The translations under genes and the position numbers were made by a program. Below are positions 1 to 6,401 of a DNA stretch of 9,223 nucleotides, in pieces. A model generated the notes under the pieces. That model saw nothing but the letters and a program-made list of their open reading frames with translations. It was not told where the DNA came from and searched no databases. How positions within the stretch are numbered: the first letter of the stretch is position 1; each line of letters opens with the position of its first letter. This stretch comes from Candidatus Dependentiae bacterium (GTDB taxonomy: Bacteria > Babelota > Babeliae > Babelales > UASB340), in NCBI GenBank assembly GCA_018897535.1, contig JAHIKO010000007.1, positions 1 through 9,223 of the forward strand. The letters are read 5' to 3'.

Positions 1-843
1 TGGAATACCAAATCCTTCGTAAAGAGATGGAAATATAACAGTCAGTGCATGTGAATAGGCATAACTAAGTTGATTATCAGATAAATACATATGAAAAATT
101 TTTTTTACTAGATTATTTTCATAAATAAAATCTAATTCTTTGGATGTAAATGCAGCGCCACCAACACAAACTAAAGTCAGATTTTCATATTTTTTAAACA
201 AAATCAAAAGACTCTTCAAAAAAATTTCAAAATTTTTATAACCATCTCTATTTCCAACAAATAATAAATAATTTTCAGGTAAATTAACTTTTTTCTGTAA
301 ACCAATATTTAAATCAGAAGCCAAATATGTAACATCTATTTTATCTTCCGGTACATCTATAAATTTTAATATGTCTTTTTTTGTATTTTGCGATATAGCA
401 ATAATTTTCGAAGCTTTTAAAATAAGTTCTTTTTTATTTTCTATATATTTTTTATTTTCTTTATAAAATAATTCATGAATCATATCATAAACAGTTAATA
501 CATATGGCTTATTATCAAGATAAGCTAAAAAGTATGGATCATATTCTGTAGGATGAAAAATATTAAATTTATTTAGTTTTAAATTATATATAGAATTTAA
601 TTTATTAATTTCTAAAAAATAATTTAACAATCTATCACGTCCCTTAAATTTTTTATCTTGTAAAAAGCTTAGCGGCTTTATAAATATAGAATTTTTTAAA
701 TAAAAATTTTGAGAATAAATTAAGGACAATTTAAAATTCACATCTTTATTGATATAAAAATTATTAATTAAATTATAAAAATATCTGGATATTCCACCAT
801 ATATTTGGCCATTAAATATTTGATGATCATAAAGAATTTTCAT
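1..843 (-). CDS. GT4-type glycosyltransferase, 3' end cut by window edge
   Basis: Family GT4 (GT-B fold) glycosyltransferase, expected to transfer a sugar from a nucleotide donor to a growing glycan at the cytoplasmic side of the membrane. The 281 visible codons start at ATG 843 and run open through base 1. The N-terminal acceptor domain carries the glycine loop YGGISRY (residues 15-21), HPTEYDPYF (97-105) and VLTVYDMIHE (115-124). The linker AIAISQ-type segment is at 148-152. The donor domain begins with LLFVGNRDGYKNFE (193-206), and the window ends inside the donor-binding loop SLYEGFGIP (273-281), whose Glu276 is the first Glu of the EX7E motif. About 80-100 C-terminal residues are probably missing. 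The start overlaps the end of the upstream methyltransferase gene by 17 bases, which implies translational coupling. The family is secure; donor and acceptor sugars are not known. Confidence 0.88.
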   Translation of the reverse strand, partial: MKILYDHQIFNGQIYGGISRYFYNLINNFYINKDVNFKLSLIYSQNFYLKNSIFIKPLSFLQDKKFKGRDRLLNYFLEINKLNSIYNLKLNKFNIFHPTEYDPYFLAYLDNKPYVLTVYDMIHELFYKENKKYIENKKELILKASKIIAISQNTKKDILKFIDVPEDKIDVTYLASDLNIGLQKKVNLPENYLLFVGNRDGYKNFEIFLKSLLILFKKYENLTLVCVGGAAFTSKELDFIYENNLVKKIFHMYLSDNQLSYAYSHALTVIFPSLYEGFGIP

Positions 844-1618
844 TAATACTCTTATTTTTTATTAAAAGCATATCTAAATTAGTTTTAGAACCACTTCTAT
901 TTTTTAAAAATTTAAATATCCAATCATTTTTGTAATATTTAATAATATACAATAAAAATCTATTTAACTTTTTATGAGTAAAAAAATGAATACTACCCCA
1001 AGAATAAATATTTAAATTATATTTATCAGCTATAAAATTTAATGTTTTTAAACTATAAAAAGAAATATGTTGCCCTGATTCTAATGCATAATACAACCAT
1101 TTATCAGGCGCTGGAATTGTATTTGGCAACAAGCTAGTTGAAAATAAAATATTAGAAGAAATTTGTAGCATATTTTCGAATTCTTTAATTGGATCCACAA
1201 AATGCTCAAAACATTCAAATGTAGTTATAAGATTGATTTTATTATTTTTTAAATTCAATTCAAATCCACGCGCAAATATATTTTTTGCATATAAATCTTG
1301 CCAATAAAAATCAAAGCCTATATCGCGCATCATTCGAACAAATAAACCATGTCCACCCCCATAATCTAAATATTGGAAATTTTTATTAAAAAAAAGATAT
1401 AAAAACAAAGTTGTAAATTTTGATAATGATATATTCCTAGAAACTAATCCGGTATCCAGAGAACTTATTGCTTCAGAATATGCCTCATTTAACCAATATG
1501 GTTCTTCAGTTTGCAAGAATTCACAGTTATTACAGTAAAAATAGTTAATTAAATATTTGTTTAATATTTTGGCATTAAAAATATATTTTGATTCATATTT
1601 ACAAATATTACACTGCAT
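827..1618 (-). CDS. zinc-ribbon plus class I SAM-dependent methyltransferase
   Basis: A 263-residue protein with two parts. Residues 1-34 carry two CxxC pairs (C3/C6 and C29/C32), which look like a small zinc ribbon as found at the N-terminus of some sugar methyltransferases. The catalytic part follows: the SAM-binding glycine loop LDYGGGHG is at 84-91, an acidic post-I position lies near WQDLY (106-110), and TTFECFEHF (132-140) matches the conserved E.FEH segment of the Methyltransf_23-like group. It probably methylates a sugar or sugar nucleotide for the glycan made by this cluster, but the substrate cannot be read from sequence. ATG at 1618 is preceded on the minus strand by an AAAGG-type ribosome site about a dozen bases upstream. 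The 3' end overlaps the next glycosyltransferase by 17 bases. The 61-base gap before it shows no clear terminator. Confidence 0.82.
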   Translation of the reverse strand: MQCNICKYESKYIFNAKILNKYLINYFYCNNCEFLQTEEPYWLNEAYSEAISSLDTGLVSRNISLSKFTTLFLYLFFNKNFQYLDYGGGHGLFVRMMRDIGFDFYWQDLYAKNIFARGFELNLKNNKINLITTFECFEHFVDPIKEFENMLQISSNILFSTSLLPNTIPAPDKWLYYALESGQHISFYSLKTLNFIADKYNLNIYSWGSIHFFTHKKLNRFLLYIIKYYKNDWIFKFLKNRSGSKTNLDMLLIKNKSINENSL

Positions 1619-1679
1619 TTAAATATTAACCTTTTCCAAATTATGATTAATAAATTGTTGCTGACAAATTTTTATATAT

Positions 1680-2606
1680 TTAATCGATTTCAACCCAAGG
1701 TAAATTTTTAACCTTTTCATATCTTTTTTTTAAATCCTCATAAATCCAAGGACTATTTGAGTAATAATTATTGTAATTGTTAATATATAATGTGGGCAAC
1801 AAATCTAATCCCAAATCTTTTTTTACAAAAAAAGCATTGAAATAATATTTATTAAACGCAACAAGCCTATATCCTTTAATATCCGCTAATTTTATAAAAG
1901 CTTGAATTGAAGCTCCATAATAATCATCTTCAAAATCTTTTCTAACAAAATTATCTTTATATGGAATTGTAATAGATCGTTCAAAATCCAAAACATAATT
2001 AAATTCAACAACAATAACTCTTGGATTAACAATCTCTAATTTTTCCCATACCCAATAATCAACACCATCTATATCTAAAGACAACAAATCAATTGTCCCG
2101 GTTATTCCAGCCTCTTTAATAATATCATTTATATTTTCTGCCGTTACCCATTTATTTATAATTTTAGGCACATGTAAAAAGGTATCAGGATGTTTTTTAA
2201 AATAATCATCTGAAAATATTTTATCTTTTTGACTGCCACAGACCAATAAGCCAGTCCATCCCCAATTACATATTAAATTAGTTGTGTTCGCGCCAAATGG
2301 ATTCGCAAATGCAATATCTACACAAATTTTACTATCCGTACCAATTACAGCAAAAATATAAAGTAAAATACCATCCTCATCTGTCTGCGAAAATGACCTA
2401 AAACCAACTTCATTAATTTTTGGTAAAAATTTTTTGTTAAATAAAAGATTTTTATAAAAAAATAATAAATGTCTTTGCTCTATTTGGGACACTAAATTGT
2501 TTTTAGAATTTAATTCCAAATCTTTTACCAAACAACTTCCTGCTATGCCAAAATTAAAGATCTTATTTATTATATTTTTTGAAATATTTTTTACAAAATT
2601 ATACAT
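1680..2606 (-). CDS. FkbM-like protein with an altered SAM-binding motif
   Basis: A 308-residue protein resembling FkbM-related methyltransferase-fold proteins often found in polysaccharide clusters. Recognisable blocks in order are SFSQTDEDGILLYIF (71-85), the first-strand region CVDIAFANPF (95-104), NTTNLICNWGWTGLLV (107-122), HPDTFLHVPKI (139-149), KWVTAENIN (152-160), LLSLDIDGVDYWVW (174-187) and VIVVEFN (197-203). From memory, relatives have a VE.G.GDG-type glycine loop at 96-102 and an acidic residue after the second strand. Here these read VDIAFANPF and VCGS, so SAM binding may be lost or changed. The D(I/L)DG block remains intact. The ATG at 2606 has a good ribosome site, GGAG at 2614-2617, spaced 7 bases. 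It sits between two transferase genes and likely acts on the same glycan. Whether it is an active methyltransferase is uncertain. Confidence 0.65.
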   Translation of the reverse strand: MYNFVKNISKNIINKIFNFGIAGSCLVKDLELNSKNNLVSQIEQRHLLFFYKNLLFNKKFLPKINEVGFRSFSQTDEDGILLYIFAVIGTDSKICVDIAFANPFGANTTNLICNWGWTGLLVCGSQKDKIFSDDYFKKHPDTFLHVPKIINKWVTAENINDIIKEAGITGTIDLLSLDIDGVDYWVWEKLEIVNPRVIVVEFNYVLDFERSITIPYKDNFVRKDFEDDYYGASIQAFIKLADIKGYRLVAFNKYYFNAFFVKKDLGLDLLPTLYINNYNNYYSNSPWIYEDLKKRYEKVKNLPWVEID

Positions 2607-2613
2607 AAAGGTG

Positions 2614-2617
2614 CTCC
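2614..2617 (-). promoter_or_regulatory. ribosome binding site of the FkbM-like gene
   Basis: GGAG on the minus strand, 7 bases before the ATG at 2606. It is the clearest Shine-Dalgarno sequence in the window and fixes the start of this gene. It lies in a 104-base gap (2607-2710), the longest gap without a repeat, so this gene may be translated, and perhaps partly transcribed, independently of the gene before it. Confidence 0.6.
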
Positions 2618-2710
2618 AGTAAAGATTTTGCTACAATCACTAGTATTCAATTCATTCTAATGAAATATCTCTCATTATAATTTTTAAATTAAAACTTTCT
2701 TTGTATACAA

Positions 2711-3781
2711 TTAATAGAAAATACCTTTTCGCCACCAAATATTATCTCTAAAGACTCGGCTAAAATCATATTTTTCAAAAAAATATTTATATACCTTTTT
2801 TCTTTCAATATTTTTTGTAAATCTTAGCATTTTTTTATAAACATAATCTTCAAATCCAATAGCAGAAGTATTAAATTCTAATCTACCCATTGGAATAAAT
2901 TTCAAATATTTTTTTCTAAAAATAAATTTACTTAAATAATAATTAAAATGAGATTGCATATGCCAAAACAATATTTTTTTTTTATAAAAGCAATCTTGCC
3001 CATCTTTGCGGATAAATTCAAAATAATCAATACCATTAATTCTCACATATTTATATGGAAATTCGTATTCATAAAGATGTAGAAATAAAGGATTTTGAAA
3101 AACAACATAATCTTTAAAATTAAATAGGACATCTTCTACAGAATCTTGAATAATATTATTCGTATGAATAAGATGCGATAAAAAATCTTGATCACTCCAA
3201 ATTATTTTTCTAAATCTTGAACCTGCCCACCTAGTTTTAAATGTAATTTCCCAATTGTTTCGATTTTGCCATGCAATTTCAGAATATTTATCTATATCGT
3301 TTGTAAATTTATTTAATTCACTTCTATATATATTAAACCATTCATTGTTACTAATTACTGTAAAAGCCGGACAACCCTGCAAGACAAATGTTTTATTTTC
3401 AATTTTATTTTTTATAATTTCAGGATTTTCATTAAAAACAATATCCCCATCGTAATGGACTATAGGCTCTGAATTAAAAAATTTTTCGATTACCAACCAT
3501 CTTAAAAAACACTTTTTTTCATAATCACCAAACCTATTTAATTTAAAAAATTTTTTATCATATTCATTAAATATTTTAGATACATTATGCAAAATAAAAC
3601 CTAAACTTTTTAAAGAATGTTTATATTGCTGTGATAATTTTTCAAATCCATCTATAAAAAGAATATTTATATTATTAGAATAACCTAATTGTTGATTTCT
3701 TTTTCCCAAAAATTCCAACGGCACAAAACTTTCAAAATCAACTTCATTTGTTTTACACCATGCTACAATGACTGATTGCAT
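2711..3781 (-). CDS. probable GT-A-fold glycosyltransferase (DGD motif)
   Basis: A 356-residue soluble-looking protein whose family I do not recognise with certainty. It has the pattern of a GT-A nucleotide-sugar transferase: a hydrophobic strand ending in a DxD-like metal site, PIVHYDGDIVFNENP (106-120, with D111 and D113), preceded by CFLRWLVIEKFF (91-102), where GT-A enzymes often place the helix before the DxD strand. Later blocks are IIWSDQDFLSHLI (193-205), a likely acidic active-site region, and LFWHMQSHFN (271-280), with histidines that could complete a metal site. There is no signal peptide or membrane segment. ATG at 3781 has an AGG-type ribosome site about 8 bases upstream. The position between a membrane protein and an FkbM-like protein in a glycan cluster supports a sugar-transfer role. 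It could instead be a different GT-A-like enzyme; donor and acceptor are unknown. Confidence 0.6.
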   Translation of the reverse strand: MQSVIVAWCKTNEVDFESFVPLEFLGKRNQQLGYSNNINILFIDGFEKLSQQYKHSLKSLGFILHNVSKIFNEYDKKFFKLNRFGDYEKKCFLRWLVIEKFFNSEPIVHYDGDIVFNENPEIIKNKIENKTFVLQGCPAFTVISNNEWFNIYRSELNKFTNDIDKYSEIAWQNRNNWEITFKTRWAGSRFRKIIWSDQDFLSHLIHTNNIIQDSVEDVLFNFKDYVVFQNPLFLHLYEYEFPYKYVRINGIDYFEFIRKDGQDCFYKKKILFWHMQSHFNYYLSKFIFRKKYLKFIPMGRLEFNTSAIGFEDYVYKKMLRFTKNIERKKVYKYFFEKYDFSRVFRDNIWWRKGIFY

Positions 3782-3817
3782 AAATAACCTATAAATAATA
3801 TTTTTATACTTTTTTGG

Positions 3818-4504
3818 TTAAATATTTTTAATAGTTTTAAAAAATTTAATTTTATTTAATTCTAAAATACACAACTTTTTTAAAATACAATAAATAATAT
3901 ATACCCCAAATGCAAAAATAATTCGCTCCACAAAAACAACCGGCATCAAACCAATCCATTGCTCTACGGTCATAGGCATAGTATAAAGCCAAATTATACT
4001 ACCTACAGCATGTGCTAAAAAAGTAGCGGTTAAGTAATTAAGATAAACAATATTAAAATTTTTAAATCTTTGGGCAATATATAAAACAACAGGAATAAGC
4101 CAATAAAAGGAATAAATATAAGCTTTATTTCCCATTGGATGAAAAATAAATAAAGTCATACAGAATAGAGGTAAAATAAAACTTAATAAAAAATTATAAA
4201 GTTTATTTTTAAAATTATTTTTATAATTACTCATCAAAGAAATGTAAACAGTTGCTATCACTGTTGGAATACCCAAAGTAATCGCACCACCAATAGTAAA
4301 TTTCTTAAATAATAAAAATGCAAAAACTATTAAACCAGATGTTGCTACGCCAAATAAGTTTCCAACTAATGGTAATACAAAATTAATTCCCGAAAAGAAA
4401 AATTTATAAGATCCGGATAAAAAACTAATTTTAATAAAAGATGATAAAAATATAATTGATAGTAAAACCATTAATCTAAAAATATTTTCATTTTTAATAT
4501 TCAT
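3818..4504 (-). CDS. multi-pass integral membrane protein, function unknown
   Basis: A 228-residue, strongly hydrophobic protein with about six or seven predicted membrane segments. Counting from the chosen start, these lie near residues 9-27, 38-66 (perhaps two short helices), 72-90, 102-121, 130-146, 153-176 and 184-206, followed by a basic Lys-rich C-terminal tail (209-228) that is probably cytoplasmic. I do not recognise a family. It is too short for a typical Wzy polymerase or Wzx flippase. Its size and topology recall the small substrate-binding S components of ECF transporters, but no diagnostic motif is visible. The ATG at 4504 lies one base after the stop of the GDP-fucose synthase, so coupling is likely. 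An in-frame ATG at 4534 would add 10 residues and overlap the upstream gene by 29 bases, and is less favoured. The context suggests a role in membrane glycan handling, but that is only an inference. Confidence 0.72.
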   Translation of the reverse strand: MNIKNENIFRLMVLLSIIFLSSFIKISFLSGSYKFFFSGINFVLPLVGNLFGVATSGLIVFAFLLFKKFTIGGAITLGIPTVIATVYISLMSNYKNNFKNKLYNFLLSFILPLFCMTLFIFHPMGNKAYIYSFYWLIPVVLYIAQRFKNFNIVYLNYLTATFLAHAVGSIIWLYTMPMTVEQWIGLMPVVFVERIIFAFGVYIIYCILKKLCILELNKIKFFKTIKNI

Positions 4505-4505
4505 G

Positions 4506-5537
4506 TTACTTATCAAAAGTTTTATATTTTTCATAAACTTTTACAATCCCTTCTTTTAAAATAATTTTTGGCTTCCAACCTAATTTTTTAATTCTAGAAA
4601 CATCTAAAAGTTTTCTTGGCGTTCCATCAGGTCTTAAGTTATCAAAAAATATTTGCCCGGCAAAACCAACAATTTCTTTTACCATATTTGCAAGTTCACT
4701 TATCTTAAGATCTTGTCCGGTACCAATATTTATAATTTCGCCAATATCTTTATATTCACAAGTTTGCATCAAAAAAATTAAAGCATCAACCAGGTCTTCT
4801 ACATGTAAAAATTCACGATATGGTTCACCGGTTCCCCATAAAATTACTTTGTCTGCATATATATTATGTTTTGAGAATTCAAACGAAATATCGTTTATAT
4901 TTTTAAAATTAATATTTAAATTTTTTGAGATAATATCTAACTTTTTTTCTTGTAAAAGTTTTGCCAAATAAAATTTTCTGATAAATACAGGCAACACATG
5001 TCCGGTTTCCAGATTAAAATTATCATTTGGTCCATAAAGATTTGTTGGCATCACTGAGATAAAATTTGTACCATATTGTTCATTATAGTATCTACAAAGC
5101 TTAATTGCCGCTATTTTGGCAATTGCATATGGTTCGTTTGTAGATTCCAAGTAACCAGATAACAAGTATTCTTCTTTTAACGGTTGCAGTGCCAATTTTG
5201 GATAAATACATGAAGAGCCGAGATTAATAAGTTTTTTAACACCATATTTATAGCTTGCATGAATTATATTTGTTGAGATCATTAAGTTGTCATAGATAAA
5301 TTCTGCTTTATATGTACTGTTTGCTAAAATTCCGCCAACTCTGGCTGCAGCAAGAAATACATATTCGGGTTTGTTAATTTTAAAAAAATTTTCGGTATCT
5401 TGTTGATTTCGCAAGTCTAAATCGTTTAAATTTGCTGTAATAATATTTTTATAACCCAGTTGTTTTAGTTTATTAAAGATATTGGAGCCAACTAAGCCTG
5501 TATGCCCGGCTACGTAAATTTTTGAATTAACGTTCAT
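4506..5537 (-). CDS. fcl: GDP-L-fucose synthase (GDP-4-keto-6-deoxymannose 3,5-epimerase/4-reductase)
   Basis: Cytoplasmic short-chain dehydrogenase/reductase that turns GDP-4-keto-6-deoxy-D-mannose into GDP-L-fucose using NADPH. From ATG 5537 it is 343 residues. The Rossmann loop GHTGLVG is at 11-17. The catalytic set seen in E. coli GMER is present with a +1 offset: S108 and C110 in LGSSCIYP, Y137 and K141 in YAIAK, and H180 in TGHVLP. WGTGEPYREFLHVEDL (234-249) and RPDGTPRKLLDVSR (302-315) are also typical. The loop at about 190-232 is longer than in E. coli, as in one known variant group. The start at 5537 matches the usual N-terminus of the family but has no clear ribosome site, because repeat copy A lies directly upstream. 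An in-frame ATG at 5672 has a better ribosome site and would add 45 residues. The GDP-mannose dehydratase that makes its substrate is not in the window. Confidence 0.95.
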   Translation of the reverse strand: MNVNSKIYVAGHTGLVGSNIFNKLKQLGYKNIITANLNDLDLRNQQDTENFFKINKPEYVFLAAARVGGILANSTYKAEFIYDNLMISTNIIHASYKYGVKKLINLGSSCIYPKLALQPLKEEYLLSGYLESTNEPYAIAKIAAIKLCRYYNEQYGTNFISVMPTNLYGPNDNFNLETGHVLPVFIRKFYLAKLLQEKKLDIISKNLNINFKNINDISFEFSKHNIYADKVILWGTGEPYREFLHVEDLVDALIFLMQTCEYKDIGEIINIGTGQDLKISELANMVKEIVGFAGQIFFDNLRPDGTPRKLLDVSRIKKLGWKPKIILKEGIVKVYEKYKTFDK

Positions 5538-5549
5538 GCTTTTTTTTGA

Positions 5550-5643
5550 GGACTGGATCCCGGCTCGGTGACCGGGATGACCCAGCCTACGCGTAAAGCT
5601 TCCGACTTCGCTAAAGCTTCGACGGACAAGCCTTTGGGCAAGC
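5550..5643 (-). repeat. GC-rich modular palindromic repeat, copy A (94 bases)
   Basis: I count 57 G or C in 94 bases (61 percent), in DNA that is otherwise roughly a quarter GC. Both ends match copy B: 5550-5565 equals 6402-6417 exactly, 5566-5603 equals 6451-6488 with one mismatch, and 5624-5643 equals 6539-6558 exactly. The core is a hairpin with 7-base arms ATCCCGG (5557-5563) and CCGGGAT (5572-5578) and an 8-base loop. Next come two copies of TAAAGCTTC (5594-5602, 5612-5620), the second inside a 24-base module (5604-5627) that also occurs in copy B. The far end, GCCTTTGGGC, can form a small hairpin. The element is open in the frame of the downstream fucose synthase, and its edge is 12 bases before that gene's conserved ATG. 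No transposase and no convincing flanking duplication is seen. Confidence 0.88.
5604..5627 (-). repeat. inner module of the repeat (copy in A)
   Basis: A 24-base unit of the form GACTTCGC-TAAAGCTTCG-ACGGAC located downstream of the hairpin in copy A. A 25-base version with one extra base and one substitution lies at 6421-6445, but there it sits inside the hairpin loop of copy B. The same short unit therefore occupies two different places in two copies of the larger element, showing that the repeat is built from interchangeable blocks. Confidence 0.7.
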
Positions 5644-5677
5644 AAAAGACTATCAACAACAATTTCAGTCATTCAGG

Positions 5678-5685
5678 CTCACTTT
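5678..5685 (-). promoter_or_regulatory. candidate ribosome binding site for an upstream fucose synthase start
   Basis: AAAGTGAG on the minus strand ends 5 bases before the ATG at 5672. It is a better Shine-Dalgarno match than anything directly before the conserved start at 5537, where only CCTC and an A-run are present. It may be the original ribosome site of the gene, separated from the original start by insertion of repeat copy A. Confidence 0.4.
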
Positions 5686-5690
5686 AATAT

Positions 5691-6389
5691 TTATTTTTTA
5701 AAATAATAAACCTTACTTTTTGGCAAAATTTTATTTCCAAGTTTATCTATAAATTTAAAAGAGCAAATAGCATTTGATAAATACTCAGTAAAATTAATAA
5801 ATCTATTTTTATTTAAAATTTTACCCATTCTATGTTCTATTTTAAATGGTACTACCAAACTCCAAAAAATAGTTCTATTAAAGCTATGAGAAGAAATACG
5901 CGCAACTTCAAAATTATTTAATTTTGCCAAATTTAAAATATCTTTCTTTTTAAAAATATTTACATGTTCACATTTTGCAAACCAATTTTTATCCCAAAAT
6001 GCAAAATATTTTTCTGTTAAAAAAGTAGGCACAGATATAATACAAACACCTGAACTTTTAATAATATTACTAAAAATATTAATTATATTTTCATAATCTT
6101 TAATATGTTCTAAAACTTCTCTACAAATAATATAATCAAATTTTTGCGAATAATTATTTAAATTATCTTGCCCAATTAAAAGCATAAATTTAAATCTGGA
6201 TTTTTCTTCGCTATTTAATGCTGCACTAATTTTATGTTCTGATTCAGGATTAATATCTACAGCCATAACATTAAAGCCATTCTTGATTAAAAAGACGGAA
6301 AAAGCACCGTCACCGCAACCATAGTCAAGAATATGTGCATTCTTTATGTTTTTTAAAAAAAATAAATCTATGCCTGCAAAATTATTCAT
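5691..6389 (-). CDS. class I SAM-dependent methyltransferase
   Basis: A 232-residue SAM-dependent methyltransferase, probably acting on a sugar or glycan intermediate in the cytoplasm. The SAM-binding loop LDYGCGDG is at 21-28, the acidic residue ending the second strand is D45 in MAVDINP, ICREVLEHI (88-96) is the post-II block, and CIISVPTF (116-123) is the following strand. EHVNIFKKKDI (141-151) matches the H.R.F-type segment common in the Methyltransf_11/23 group. The N-terminus before the glycine loop is short (20 residues). The ATG at 6389 overlaps the stop of a doubtful small reading frame by ATGA and has no clear ribosome site. Repeat copy B ends 12 bases before it. Its frame stays open upstream through copy B to a stop at 6570-6572 but without an ATG, GTG or TTG, so 6389 is the only good start. 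Confidence 0.85.
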   Translation of the reverse strand: MNNFAGIDLFFLKNIKNAHILDYGCGDGAFSVFLIKNGFNVMAVDINPESEHKISAALNSEEKSRFKFMLLIGQDNLNNYSQKFDYIICREVLEHIKDYENIINIFSNIIKSSGVCIISVPTFLTEKYFAFWDKNWFAKCEHVNIFKKKDILNLAKLNNFEVARISSHSFNRTIFWSLVVPFKIEHRMGKILNKNRFINFTEYLSNAICSFKFIDKLGNKILPKSKVYYFKK

Positions 6390-6390
6390 A
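6382..6390. repeat. 9-base direct repeat, left partner (possible target duplication)
   Basis: TTATTCATA on the plus strand, identical to 6585-6593. The pair brackets the region holding repeat copy B. Each partner contains the ATGA stop/start overlap of the neighbouring genes. It could be a target-site duplication, although short AT-rich matches around MN-starting genes also arise by chance. Confidence 0.4.
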
Positions 6391-6401
6391 GTAAACCAAT
6401 C

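Larger units (their letters stand above)
5538..5672 (-). other. possible 45-residue N-terminal extension of the fucose synthase, mostly repeat-encoded
   Basis: The fucose synthase frame stays open upstream of its conserved start for 45 codons, to an ATG at 5672. The extension begins MTEIVVDSLL, runs through repeat copy A (LAQRLVRRSF, then GSFTRRLGHPGHRAGIQS) and joins via SKKS to the conserved start. It is rich in Arg, Lys and His and has no relation to the enzyme fold. The upstream ATG follows AAAGTGAG (minus strand, 5678-5685) with 5 bases between, and sits 18 bases after the stop of the previous gene, as expected for a real operon start. Either the protein is made with this leader, or translation starts at 5537 despite a poor ribosome site. 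Sequence alone does not decide. Confidence 0.45.

Noticed and set aside
1652..1671. Possible terminator hairpin between the FkbM-like gene and the zinc-ribbon methyltransferase
   Set aside because: The arms are AT-only apart from one pair, need a bulge, and no U-run follows on the transcribed strand.
2674..2679. TATAAT on the minus strand as a promoter -10 box
   Set aside because: No convincing -35 sequence lies 16-18 bases upstream, and such hexamers are expected often in DNA this AT-rich. Mentioned only as part of a weak finding.
3255..3455. Plus-strand open frame of 66 codons
   Set aside because: It lies entirely inside the well-supported minus-strand GT-A-like gene, has no domain or context, and is a shadow frame. 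The same applies to plus-strand frames at 6800-7036, 7039-7233 and 8779-9003.
4505..4534. Upstream ATG for the membrane protein
   Set aside because: It would overlap the fucose synthase by 29 bases; the ATG one base after that stop is simpler. It is not excluded.
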